Shown here piece after piece: positions 45,580-56,060 of a DNA stretch of 64,000 bases. The DNA is from Haematobia irritans (lineage: Eukaryota > Arthropoda > Insecta > Diptera > Muscidae): positions 99,985,479 to 100,049,478 of the forward strand of contig NC_134398.1 in the NCBI RefSeq assembly GCF_050003625.1, written 5' to 3'. Every line of letters begins with the position of its first letter. Position 1 is the first letter of the stretch. The notes below the pieces were generated by a model. It ran no database searches. It was not told the origin of the DNA and saw nothing but the letters and a program-made list of their open reading frames with translations. Made by a program: the position numbers and the translations under genes.

Positions 45580-45905
45580 CTAAAAAATCCGGTTAAGCCC
45601 AGAAATTGTCGTACACCAGTTACATTTGTTGGTCGAGGGAACAGGTCTATCGCTGCTAATGACGTGTCCCAAGAACTTTACCCTATCTGCCATGAACTTA
45701 CATTTCGATGGTCTGAGAGTTAGACCTTCTTCTCTAAGGGCTTCCAAAACTTGATTAAGGACGTCTAATCCTTCCTGGACTGTTGTTGTTGCTATGATCA
45801 CTTCATCCACGTAGCTTATTATTTTCCGGCGGCAAGACAACGACATTATAATTTTCATGACCATTTCTTGAAAATACATTGGAGCGTTCACCAAACCAAA
45901 TGGCA
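45580..45905 (-). pseudogene. Gypsy RT, C-terminal half
   Basis: Continues the RT after the MITE: MPFGLVNAPMYFQEM, then the active-site motif as YVDE where YVDD is usual, then LRPSKCKFMADRVKFLGHVI. The altered second Asp would be expected to impair polymerisation. Downstream, HVIS is followed directly by sequence of the later AAIDLFPRPTN region in another frame, consistent with loss of a few dozen bases. Confidence 0.85.
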
Positions 45906-45908
45906 TAA

Positions 45909-46341
45909 GTGTGTAAATATAACCATAGCGATAGGCGGTAGGCGAAATATTTTTGCCGCAACGGCAAATACAATAAGCTTGACGGCGAATAATTCCCTTT
46001 TTCACGTTTCCTAGCGCTTTTGTTGTCAATACAGCACGCTTTGACAATATTAAACAATGAAGTTCAATAAAAACATAAAATGGCTTGTTATTTGCTGAGT
46101 TATTTCAAGAAAAAATAATCTACACGTGTCCAGGCAACAGCAATTCCTAGTGGTGAGTTAAAAAAAATGATAATCGATGGCAACACTATACCAGTTTTCG
46201 CCAAGGAGTTAGAATAAGTTTTAATTTAGCGACACGCCGCTAGCCGTCACGGTATTCCGTCGCGGATTTTGGGCTTCCCATAAGAAATACACGTAAATAA
46301 GTGTTTGCCTATCGCCTATCGCTATGGTTATATTTACACAC
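45909..46341. mobile_element. 433-bp MITE inside gypsy RT (TAA target)
   Basis: Ends GTGTGTAAATATAACCATAG and its reverse complement extend to about 38 bp with two mismatches. TAA flanks both sides (45906-45908, 46342-46344). Removing the element with one TAA leaves a continuous RT frame (HNL/MPFG), so the insertion and its 3-bp duplication are directly supported. A TAA/TTA target fits PIF/Harbinger. It carries no transposase. Confidence 0.92.
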
Positions 46342-47344
46342 TAAGGTTGTGCTCAAAGAGGCCTTCATGCGTCATAAATGCCGTGTATGTCCTACTACTT
46401 TCCTCGAGTGGTATTTGGTAATAACCAGCCGTCATATCCAGTATCGTGAAAAACGAACCACCAGACAACTTCGCCAACTGCTCCTCTACAACGGGCATTG
46501 GGAAATGTTTTTTTACCGTTACCGAATTGTGTGCCCGGTAGTCGACACACATTCGGCTCTCTCCGTTGGCTTTATCAACTAAAACGACTGATGCGGCATG
46601 TGGCGAAGTGCTTGGGCTTATGATCTTGTTTTGTAGTAAATCATTTATGATCTTTGACAAAATCTCCTGTTTCGAAAATGGCACTTGGTATCGTTTTCCC
46701 ACAATAGGTTCGTTTGTCGTCACTTCAATTTTCATGGCTGTGGTCTTACTCCTTCCGAGGGATGATATGTGCTCTGCAAAACAATCACTGTTACGTTCTA
46801 GAACTTCTTGTGTCTTTCTTTTGTCTTCATCGCTTAGCATTGGGTTTATGTTAAACGGGGTATCTGCCGTGGATTGAATTTGCAGAACACCATCATTGAT
46901 GACCAGGCGGTTATCATCTCGACATAATATATCCCTGCCCAAAAGCATTGGATATGGTAAAACATTGTCCGGTACCACATAGAGTTGGGCCTTCACACAT
47001 TGATTGTCGAATTTGAGTTCCGTTTCGATGACCTCATGTGATCTGACTGTCGCACCTCCAAATCCGTTGAAACCCTTATCTATTGGTATCCGTTCCATAT
47101 CAGCTGGTATCGTGGACAGTTTCACCAATGAACTATCACTTCCCGTATCCACAAACGCTTCAATCGATTTGCCGCTCATCTCGACCATTTTCATTATGGG
47201 TGGCACCGTTGTCGTCGGCACCTCGTTGACCACAGAAACCTTGCCTGTCTCCTTGCACTCCTTAGCCTCATGCCCTACACGGTGAGCATTTGGTGCATCG
47301 CAGTCTCTTTTGTGGTTGTGGACACTTCGCTGCAATGTGCCCAT
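46334..47344 (-). pseudogene. Gypsy zinc knuckle end, protease and RT N-terminal half
   Basis: 336 codons. The second zinc knuckle end (HRVGHEAKEC), an aspartic protease with AFVDTGSDSSLV (catalytic Asp at about residue 66) and LLGRDIL, then an RT starting RYQVPFSKQEI and including MCVDYRAHNSVT, FTILDMTAGYYQIP and THEGLFEHNL, where the MITE cuts it. The protease matures the polyprotein; the RT copies the RNA genome. The frame is offset from gag. Confidence 0.9.
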
Positions 47345-47363
47345 ATTCGTTACAATTAAAGCA
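47322..47363 (-). pseudogene. Gypsy Gag CCHC zinc knuckle (out of the neighbouring frames)
   Basis: Reads CFNCNEYGHIAAKC, a complete C-X2-C-X4-H-X4-C nucleocapsid knuckle that binds genomic RNA. It lies between the gag and protease frames, so additional frameshifts separate them. Confidence 0.88.
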
Positions 47364-47422
47364 TTTCACACCTGCTTGACCAACCGCAACAGCAACACCT
47401 TGTTTGATTGTTGATTGATTTG

Positions 47423-48028
47423 TTAACTGACGGTTTGCCGCCGACACTGATGTTGGTTAACTTTTCCGATAAATTGTACCGCCGTCATTGTTGATTTAAA
47501 TGGATCAAAATCTGGTAGAATTCCAATAACGTCGCTGACGTTGGGTTTTTGGCGTATCATTTCATGTCCTGGATCCCGACTTGGATCACATGATAATTGT
47601 TGTGGGGCTATTGCCGACGTGCCTTGAGGCGATCCGTTGCCTTCCGCGCACATTTTTGTAATCGCACCACACATTTCCTGTACCAACCTCGTTAATGACG
47701 CCATTTCGTCCCTTAACTCGCCCACCGGTTCCTGCCATGACTCAGAGTCAATCTCAACTTCGTTGTCATCAATTTCGTCAGACTTTAGATGCTCCATTAA
47801 AACCACAATTTTCCTTGCTTTGTTGCCTGTTGCACTTAGCTTATATTTTTTTAACAGTGCATCCAATTGCGTGACGCGTAGTCTGTCCAATTTCATTATT
47901 CTCCGAAACCTTGATCTTCTTTTCCCGTTGACCAAATTTACCAACCTCCTTTTTTTCCGTAACGTTGTGAAATTCGTTCTTCTTCTTCTTCTTTCCTTTT
48001 TGTGCACTATGCGTTGGCGCGCATACAT
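47423..48028 (-). pseudogene. Gypsy Gag N-terminal region
   Basis: 201 codons from just inside the 5' LTR. A very basic start (KKERRRRRTN), then a helical stretch (LRVTQLDALLKKYKLSATGN...RKIVVLMEHLK) that resembles a SAP-like DNA/RNA-binding fold, and an acidic linker. It would form the structural core of the particle. It ends before the capsid-like part is complete, so Gag is truncated or frameshifted near 47430. Identity rests mainly on position. Confidence 0.65.
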
Positions 48029-48284
48029 TCACAAACTCGTTGCACCTTTAAACGTTGTCCTTTTTGACAGTTCGTTTTCGTTTTTCCCTCTTTTTTTTAC
48101 AACACACTTAACATTGTGTGCTCTGAGCATAAGGGAACAATCCCTCATACGTCGAGAATTGCTGACTCGTTGCTCTGCGTGTGTGAGTCAATAAATATGT
48201 GCTTTTCGTAAAAGTCGCGTAATTCATTGCCAGGAAAAAAATGAATTCATTCACTTTGTGGCTGTTTTCATCCCACTTCTGACT

Positions 48285-48453
48285 TGTCAAGATCGCGAAC
48301 CAATCATAAAATTTGGTTTTAAATTAGTTTATTTATTAATAAAATAAAAGTATTCCAAATAAAATCAATGTTTCAATTCAATTCTGGCCGCACTTAGGTT
48401 TACACGTCTTCACTCGTTAACGCTCTCTCACTGACTGCCCTTGTGCTCTGACA
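48285..48453 (-). repeat. Gypsy 5' LTR
   Basis: Mate of 43524-43692; the differences seen are CCAATC versus ACAATC and TTCCAAAT versus TTTCAAAT. Downstream (minus strand) follows AGTCAGAAGTGGGATGAAA, where the tRNA primer site should lie, but I cannot name the tRNA. Confidence 0.9.
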
Positions 48454-48740
48454 CCACGTACCAAATTTCAACCGGAGCGGATGAATTTTACTCTTTCAAG
48501 GGGCTCCTGAGGTCAAATCTTGGGATCGGTTTATATGAGGGCTATATATAATTATGGACCGATATCGACCAATTAGGGCATGTTTGTTAGAGACCTTATA
48601 CTTACACCACGTACCAAATTTCAACCGAATCGGATAACTCTTGTTCCTCCCAGAGGCTCTGATGGTCCGTTTATATGGAGGGTATAAGTAAAAGTGGTCA
48701 GATATAGCCAATTTTCAATACCATCCGTCCTACATCTACT
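48454..48740 (-). repeat. Fragment of the 153-bp-unit muscoid repeat (right of gypsy)
   Basis: CCACGTACCAAATTTCAACC twice, with GGGCTATATATAATTATGG, as in 5.0-5.5 kb units. The gypsy target lies in the first of these. Confidence 0.75.
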
Positions 48741-48747
48741 ATAACTA

Positions 48748-49530
48748 CCCTGCCAACATTTTTTGAATATGGGGGCGCTTCTGAGAATCCCCACTACGTC
48801 GAAAACAGTCGCATACGATATCCAAAACTCCTCGGAAAAGCGCCGTCACTATTGAGAAGTTGTACCACGCCAAGTTACTACAAAAAAGTATCGCATGAGT
48901 GCAATTATTGGGTGCCCTTCTGGATACATTCAGAAGGGCGCCAATAAGATCCCCTTCAAACAATCAGAGAAAGTGCGTTTTAAGATAGTTGTAAAAGAAT
49001 CATTGTGGTCAAATAAAACACGATTTTATAGATGTTTATTAATTTTATTAAACATTTATAAATTCTCATAAATATAACATTTATACGACTATCACATCAC
49101 ATTTAACATATTTTTATGCATTAAGAAAAGATTGATGTTGAGTTACAAGTTACATGTTACATGTTGTAGCGTCTATCAGCCAGCGCTTTTATTCCCAATG
49201 GAGGCAGCGTGTCTGGAAAAATATTTGAAAAACTATCACTTTATTCCATTTGGAAAGTCAAAAATTGTTCACCAATATAACTTTTACAATTTTAAGCGAA
49301 ATAACTATGTTTTCAGCACTTGATTACCGTTTTTTTTAAATAAATTACAAGAAGCTAGTTGTTCTTGGTGTTTCACAAAATATAAATGGCTGTTTCAACA
49401 ATAGTGATGGCAAAATACTTTATGCGAATAGTGATGGCAAAATACTATCACAGTTGGCGATTGTTGCTGTGTCACTTACGCGTCTGTGGTAGCGATGAGG
49501 ATGAAATGGAACTTTGAAATGCTGACAGGG
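48748..49530 (+). mobile_element. Family F TA-MITE, copy 1
   Basis: 783 bp from CCCTGCCAACATTTTTTGAA to AAATGCTGACAGGG, TA on both sides (48746-48747, 49531-49532). The interior includes GGGGGCGCTTCTGAGAATCC and GCGTCTATCAGCCAG. Frames of 60-72 codons are conserved only because the copies are similar. Confidence 0.88.
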
Positions 49531-49645
49531 TATTTTCCATGGTGGTATTTGTATTTATTAATGAGTTTAATATACTATAAAGCAAAATAAACAAAGATTT
49601 ATTGGTTTTCTTTTACTTCCCTGTCAGTATTCCAATTGTGGTAGC

Positions 49646-49920
49646 AGGGCTGTGGAGTCGAGTCAATTTTGCTCGACTCCGACTCCGGAGTCGACTCCAG
49701 GTGGTATATCTTAATCTCATTTTAACAGTATTCCAATTGTAATTTTAAGGTGTAGTGTTCCAAAAATAGACCGATATAAGTATTCTATTTTGCCATATGT
49801 GTTTATATGTTATGTCCAAAAGAACTATAATTTTAATTTTTGATACGACTCGACGACAAATCTCAGCATTTTAGGAATGTAAAGAGCTCTACATTTTAAT
49901 TTCAGGCCAATAAATTAAAA
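49646..49920 (+). repeat. hAT element left end, truncated
   Basis: CAGGGCTGTGGAGTCGAGTC and TTTTGCTCGACTCCGACTCC match the left end of the 41365-42664 element. The other terminus is missing. Confidence 0.7.
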
Positions 49921-49939
49921 TACGGCACAGGACTATATA

Positions 49940-50734
49940 CCCTGCCAACATTTTTTGAATTTGGGGGCGCTTCTGAGAATCCCCACTACGTCGAAAACAA
50001 TCATATACGACATCAAAAACTCGTCGGAAAAGCGCCGTCACTATTGAGAAGTTGTACCACGCCAAGTTACTACGAAAAAGTTTCTCATCAGTGCAATTAT
50101 TAGGTGCCTATTTAGATCAATTTCGAAGGACGCCAATAAGAACCCCTGCAAACTATCAGAAAAAGTGAATTTTAAGGTAATTGTAGATGAATCATTGTGG
50201 TCAAGTTAAACACGATTGTGTAGATGTTTATTGATTTGATTAAACATTTATAATTTCTTATAAATATAACATTTTTCGGTTTATCTCATCACATTTAACA
50301 TAATTTTTTGCATTAATAAAAGAATGATGTTGAGTTTTAAGTAGCAAATTACATATTGCAGCGTCTATCAGCCAGTTTGTTTATTTTCGATGGAGACAGC
50401 GTGCCTGGGAAAATATTTGAAAAACGATCACTTTATTCTATTTGGAAAGTCGAAAATTGTTCACCATATACCTTTCACAATTTTAAGCGTAATATCTATG
50501 TTTTCAGAACTTTATTTTCGTTTTTATTTAAATAAAATATAACTAGCTGGTTGCGCTTGGCGTTTCACAAAAAAATAAAATGGCTCTTCTAACAGTAGTG
50601 ATGGCAAAATACTTTCATGTACATTTTGTACTTTTTGATATGCTTCCCCCATCACAGTTCGCCATGGTTGTGGTGACATTTACGAGTCTGTGGTAGCGAT
50701 GAGGATGAAATGGAACTTTGAAATGCTGGCAGGG
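49940..50734 (+). mobile_element. Family F TA-MITE, copy 2
   Basis: 795 bp from CCCTGCCAACATTTTTTGAA to AAATGCTGGCAGGG, TA at 49938-49939 and 50735-50736. The terminal inverted repeat is CCCTGCCA(A/G)CATTT. Confidence 0.9.
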
Positions 50735-50888
50735 TACATGTTTCGTCTCCTTCTGGGTGTTGCAAACATATGCACTATCTGGTCCACAGTGTGGACAGGG
50801 TTTAAAAAGGGGGGGGGGCGGAGCTCGTAGCCTGCAAGTGAACATTACTGATTCAGGCGTTCGAATACTAAAAACTCCACGAGAGTAA

Positions 50889-51078
50889 AAGTGAGTACTA
50901 AGTACGAGTTTAATTGCTAAAGTGAAAACTAAATCAGCAAAAAAAGGCATAAAATTATACATAGAATAGCCCAAAGCAAATTTTCACAAAGTTTGTATTC
51001 CTTAAAATGGATTATTAGAGGAACGAAATCGTGAAAAACGACGAATTTAGCGGCTAAACTCGAACTTAATACTCACCT
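50889..51078. mobile_element. Short derivative of the 29.9-kb TTA MITE
   Basis: 190 bp, AAGTGAGTACTAAGTACGAG to CTCGAACTTAATACTCACCT, flanked by TAA (50886-50888, 51079-51081). Internally deleted relative to 29874-30244. Confidence 0.75.
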
Positions 51079-51105
51079 TAACTCAAAATCCAAACAAATT
51101 AGTAT

Positions 51106-51730
51106 TTGTTTATTTACTTTTTACCATTTTTCCATGTTCGTTTCTTCTTCTTCTCTGTATGTGACATTCACTTGAGATGTGTTTCTTTCCGAGTATTACT
51201 TTAGTTGCCAACTCTTATTTTGACAACTAAAAAATCGCATATAATGGTGACTCTGGTGCGACTTGCACTGATAGTTGTTCTGGATAGAACACCAGTGCAA
51301 CGATTTTCATACAAAAGTTGCTATCAGTGCAAAAAGAAAACAGCCCTTATGTTAAATGTGATGTGATAGTCGTACAAATGTAATATTTATAAGAATGTAT
51401 AAATGTTTAATCAAGTTAATAAACATCTAAACAACCGTGTTTACTTGACCACAATGATTCTTTTACAACTACAGGCTGTTTTCTTTTTGAACTGGTTGCA
51501 ACATTTGTATGGGATTCGTTGCACTGGTGTTCTATCCAGAACATCTATCAGTGCAAGTCGCACCAGAGTCACCATGATATGCGAATTTTGTAGTTGTCAA
51601 AATATGAATTGGCAACTAAAGTAATGCTGGGAAAGGAACACATCTCAAGTGAATGTCACATACAGAAAAGAAGAAGAAACTAAAGAAAAAGTAAATAAAC
51701 AAATACAAAATATTTGTTTGGATTTTGTGA
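51106..51730. repeat. Long inverted repeat: two copies of one element around a family F fragment
   Basis: 51106-51354 and 51474-51730 are reverse complements over about 250 bp (CATTCACTTGAGATGTGTT, GGATAGAACACCAGTGCAAC, GCAAAAAGAAAACAGCC). The 120-bp loop (51355-51473) is family F sequence. The outer frames are unremarkable. Confidence 0.85.
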
Positions 51731-51917
51731 TATTATCGTGCTGCTACAAAAATTGACGTATTCTTCCCAAGCTCTCAAAATTGATCAAAATAGATGCAGT
51801 TAATTATGCTATTGTTTTAAATGTCGCAACATTAGTGCTAGTGAACGCAAGAGTATGAAAAGAAAATAACATTCCCCTCTATCGAATCATGAGGAAATAT
51901 CTGGAGATCCAACTTTA

Positions 51918-52281
51918 AGGCCGGTATGCACCTCTAGCGAAAAATGTCATTCCCATAAGAAATGCATTGCTATTTATGCTAACGAAATTTTCGGTAGCGT
52001 TCAATTTCGTAAGCTGGTACGCACCTCTAATGAAAATAACAGGGTTGTCAAAAGCATATTTTGGCAGCAAACATTTAATTTATTACAATCATTGTGTGCG
52101 TAAAAGTTTTAAAAGGTCTGTAAATAATAAACAATTTATTTGAGGAATATTTGGAACATATATTAACAATTTTTAAAAGCGATTAGCTGGTTTAAAATTT
52201 GTGTACACAGCCCTGTTTTTTTGTTGTAGACTTAAATAAATTTTTGCTACCGAAAATTTCGCTAGAGGTGCATACCGGCCT
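51918..52281. mobile_element. TTA-flanked MITE (Harbinger-like)
   Basis: 364 bp with perfect ends AGGCCGGTATGCACCTCTAG and its complement, TTA at 51915-51917 and 52282-52284. Non-coding. Confidence 0.88.
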
Positions 52282-52306
52282 TTAGCTGTAACATCCCTAA
52301 CAACTT

Positions 52307-53716
52307 CCCAATAAACACAGGATGAGCGTTTTTCAAATGCAACAACTTTTCAGTTTGAGGGTAAATATAATTTTCAACATAAATTCTACTTGACTTGAAA
52401 TAGCTCATCTTCAATACATCTTCAAATTGTTTGCGAATTACTTCCAATTTGCCAAAATGTTGACGAAATCTTTGAAAAGGTGTTGAAGATAATATGAGAA
52501 AACTTTGACAAAACACTACCCTAAAATGCAACGAAAAAACCATGTGGTTTTCAATACTTATTTGTGCAACGAAGTTCGTGGTCAATTGCAAGAAATAAAA
52601 AAAATGGAAAATTTTAGACAAATAACCAAATAGTTTATTAAAATAGGTAAGTGAAAAAAAAGTGCAGAAAACTGAAATTATGGATTCTACGTTCTTGAAA
52701 ACATTAAAAATCTGACCGATGAAAAAATGGTGGACAATTAACTGGAACTGCTTCAAATAGTTTATAGTAATTGGTACGTCAATATGAAAAATTAAATCAA
52801 CACTTTAGAGAAGTCACTAAATTTAAATCTCTTTGCCGAAAACTAAAATCTTTAGATGCTACATTCTTGCAAACAATAAGAAGCTGACCAATGAAAAATG
52901 AGTGGCTTGTCGACAAGAAAAAGTTTCCAGAAACATTACAAGTGCAATCAATTAAAATTGTTAAAACAACAAATTGTTGAAATCAAAAAACTTCTGGATG
53001 AAAATGTGCAGCACATCGTCAGTTTAATTCATATGCTATTATCAGTTTAAAGTGGATATTTTGTGAATTCCTTCTGCTGGAAATCAATTCTAACACTGGA
53101 AATCAATTCAATTCCAGTACGTTCCTAATTTCAAATTGCCCGCATGTTAATAAATTTTAATTCTGTTTTGTGACACCAAAAGGAAGGAAATCGAATTATC
53201 AATGCAAAAGAGTTTACTAATAATGTTTAAGATATTTAAAGTTTTGTTGTTTGTTTTTGGTTCTTATTTGTTGATATGTTTAATAAGATTATTATTTATC
53301 AATTGGTATTGTAGTGTATTATGTATTGTAGTGTATTATTATATATTTTATTTTGATGAAAATGAATAAATTATACAAAATTCATAGAATTTTGGCTTTG
53401 ACTTTCAATTTCAAGTGGGGATATCATTCATACAAATTTAGGTTGAAAAGTATTTGCAACGATGTTAATTTTGAATTTGACTCGCATCGAAAATTGTTTG
53501 ACAAATCATTGAGTAGCGATGCATTTCAATTTGAGGATAACACTTGAGATATTATTGCTAATGTGTTGAATTTCACTGTTGAGGGTAATGTCTGTTTTTT
53601 GTTGAGAACGCGATTTTCTCAACAATTTCTCAACTTGAATATTACCCTAATCCTTTGAAAAAATGTTTGAAAAATTGTTGAAATTTAGCATTTTTCAAAC
53701 GTTTGTGTTTATTGGG
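52307..53716 (+). mobile_element. Family E element, complete copy 2
   Basis: 1410 bp, same ends as 30891-32322, TT on both sides (52305-52306, 53717-53718). It has several small indels relative to copy 1. The 64-codon frame at 53353-53547 is open here only. Confidence 0.82.
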
Positions 53717-53718
53717 TT

Positions 53719-54328
53719 CCAATAAAAGAACTTTCATGGAAATGGCAACGCTTTCATTTGGACAATTCGTCAAAGATAATCGACCAGGCCTTGTATCTAT
53801 TATGCTCTGTTTTTGGAATAATTAAATAAAATGACCGGCAATAATTATAATTAACTTATTGAAAAGCAAAATATCGATGGTTTTAAAGTTGGGTTATCAT
53901 AAAAATTATTTCGGAAGAGCACAATGTCCACAAACCAAAAGCATTCACGAGTTATTAATTGAATTGTTGAGTTAAAAGCGAAAAACGTGAAAACCCTTTA
54001 GAGTCGTGTAGCTGAGGAAGAAGCGCATGAAAGTAGCAATGTCCCAAGGATAGAAAGAAGAAAGTACGCGATGTCATTAACCCACTAGAGTTGCCTGAAT
54101 ATTTATTTTGACAGATGGGGACCAGCCCTTGTGGCCACACTATAAGTTATGTCGGAAGACATAATCGATACCACAGCTTGTTAATTCTTAACGTTCGGTC
54201 TATTGTAAGATTCCTTATAAACACAGTCATGTCGTCCGAATTAAAGGCCGACACACAATGAACACGTCGCTTAATTTTTACCTGCGTGAAGATAGCGACG
54301 TCGCTAACTTTCGATAACCCTCTTAGCG
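53719..54328. other. No gene recognised
   Basis: Includes AGCGACGTCGCTAACTTTCGATAACCCT near 54296, which recurs inverted near 55655-55700. Otherwise unassigned. Confidence 0.45.
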
Positions 54329-55460
54329 CTGGAAATACTGTCCTGACCACCAGTGTGTCCAACAGTTTCTGGAAAATTTTGTTGTACACTCGGCGTTTCC
54401 CAGATACATGTGGTATACCAAATTGTAGGTATTGATGTCCTCTACCAAGTTCCGTTGTCACTTTTGTGTACGAAGTCCATTCCTGGCCTCAGCGCTGGAA
54501 ATACTGTCCTGACCACTACCCTGCCAACATTTTTTGAATTTGGGGGCGCTCCTGAGAATCCCCACTACGTCGAAAACAGTCGTATACGATATCCAAAACT
54601 CTTCGGAAAAGCGCCGTCACTATTGAGAAGTTGTACCACGCCAAGTTACTACAACAAAGTATCGCATAAGTGCAATTATTAGGAGCCCTTCTGGATACAT
54701 TTAGAAGGACGCCAATAAGAGCCTCTTCAAACAATCAGACAAAGTGCATTTTAAGATAGTTGTAAAAGAATCATTGTGGTCAAGTAAAACACGATTGTTT
54801 AGATGTTTATTAATTTTATGAAACATTTATAAATTCTCATAAATATAACATTTATACGACTATCACATCACATTTAACACATTTTTATGCATTAATAAGA
54901 GATTGATGTTGAGTTACAAGTTGTAAGTTAAATGTTGTAGCGTCTATCAGCCAGTACTTTTATTCCCAATATTTGAAAAACTATCACTTTATTCCATTTG
55001 GAAAGTCAAAAATTGTTCACCAATTTACTTTTCACAATTTTAAGCGTAATAACTATGTTTTCAGCACTTTATTTTCGATTTCATTGAAATAAATTATAAT
55101 AAGCTAGTTGCGCTTGGCGTTTCACAAAATATAAAATGGCTCTTCTAACAATAGTGATGGCAAAATTCTTTCATGTACATTTTGTACTTTTTGATATGCT
55201 TCCCCCATAACAGTTGGCGATTGTTGTAGTGACATTTAGGAGTCTGTGATAGCGATGAGGATGAAATGGAACTTGGAAATGCTGGCAGGGTAGTGCGTCC
55301 AACGGTTTCTGGAAAATTTTGTTCTACACTCGGCGTTCCCCAGATACACGTGGTATACCAAATTGTAGGTATTGATGTCCTCTATCGAGTTCCGTTATCA
55401 TTTTTGTGTACGAAGTCCATTCCTGGCCTCAGCGCTGGAAATAGTGTCCTGACCACAAGT
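54329..55460 (+). repeat. 163-bp tandem repeat, split by a family F copy
   Basis: CGCTGGAAATACTGTCCTGA occurs at about 54329 and 54492, and with one change at about 55430. Between the second and third lies the family F insertion 54519-55290; without it the unit spacing is about the same 163 bp. Confidence 0.8.
54519..55290 (+). mobile_element. Family F TA-MITE, copy 3
   Basis: 772 bp, CCCTGCCAACATTTTTTGAA to AAATGCTGGCAGGG, TA at 54517-54518 and 55291-55292. It lies in a tandem repeat whose neighbouring unit shows the uninterrupted sequence. Confidence 0.9.
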
Positions 55461-56060
55461 ACCCAGTAATAACCAAGCTAAATAACATTGAACAGGCACA
55501 TGTGGCACACCAAATTGTAGGTAAAGGTGTTCTCTTTCATATTCTGTGCATAAATCGTTGCTTTTAAGCAAGGAAAGACATAAAATTCATAAAATATTCT
55601 GTCTGTCCGTCTTATATTAATTCAGTTCTTGTCGTCTCTGTGTCACCCTATTATTTTTTCGATAACCCTGTTATCGAAAGTTAGCGACGTCGCTATCTTT
55701 AAGAGCACCTTATACGGTCGGATAAACCCTGCGACACAACACGTTGCGGCGACAAATCCGATTGTATAAGGTCGTGTTCGGCTGTCGCGGGGACGTGTTG
55801 GCATAAAATCAAAACAACTTTGATTTTTTCTGGTTGGGTGGTACAAATCATTGAGTGTAAGGGGACGTTCGACAAACATTATCAAAGACAAATTTATTTT
55901 TACATTAAAAACAGGCATTCATGCAATGAAATTAATGATGGATCGCCAATGTAATTATCTTATTAAACGTATTAATAAATAAAACTATGAATACAACTTT
56001 AAATATCTTAAACATTTTTACATGTATAATTCCATTTCCTCCATAATGTTGGTGTCATTA
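55461..56060. other. No gene recognised
   Basis: Contains TCGATAACCCTGTTATCGA and AGCGACGTCGCT palindromes and a GC-richer stretch at 55700-55810 with a 91-codon minus-strand frame (55643-55918) without known motifs. TACGGTCGGATAAAC there recurs inverted near 57760 as GTTTATCCGACCGTC. Confidence 0.45.

Larger units (their letters stand above)
43524..48453 (-). mobile_element. Ty3/gypsy LTR retrotransposon, complete but inactivated
   Basis: 4930 bp with 169-bp LTRs (43524-43692 and 48285-48453) that differ at two positions seen by eye. Both end TGTCA...TGACA and are flanked by CCAC (43520-43523, 48454-48457). On the minus strand the order is gag, zinc knuckles, protease, RT, RNase H, integrase. 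It is disabled by frameshifts, an internal deletion and a 433-bp MITE. No envelope gene is seen. Confidence 0.93.

Noticed and set aside
47637..48194. 185-codon plus-strand frame
   Set aside because: Antisense shadow of the gypsy gag and 5' LTR region.
52262..52756. 164-codon minus-strand frame at the family E left end
   Set aside because: Not preserved in the copy at 30891, is Phe/Ile-rich as expected by chance in AT-rich DNA, and spans the element boundary.
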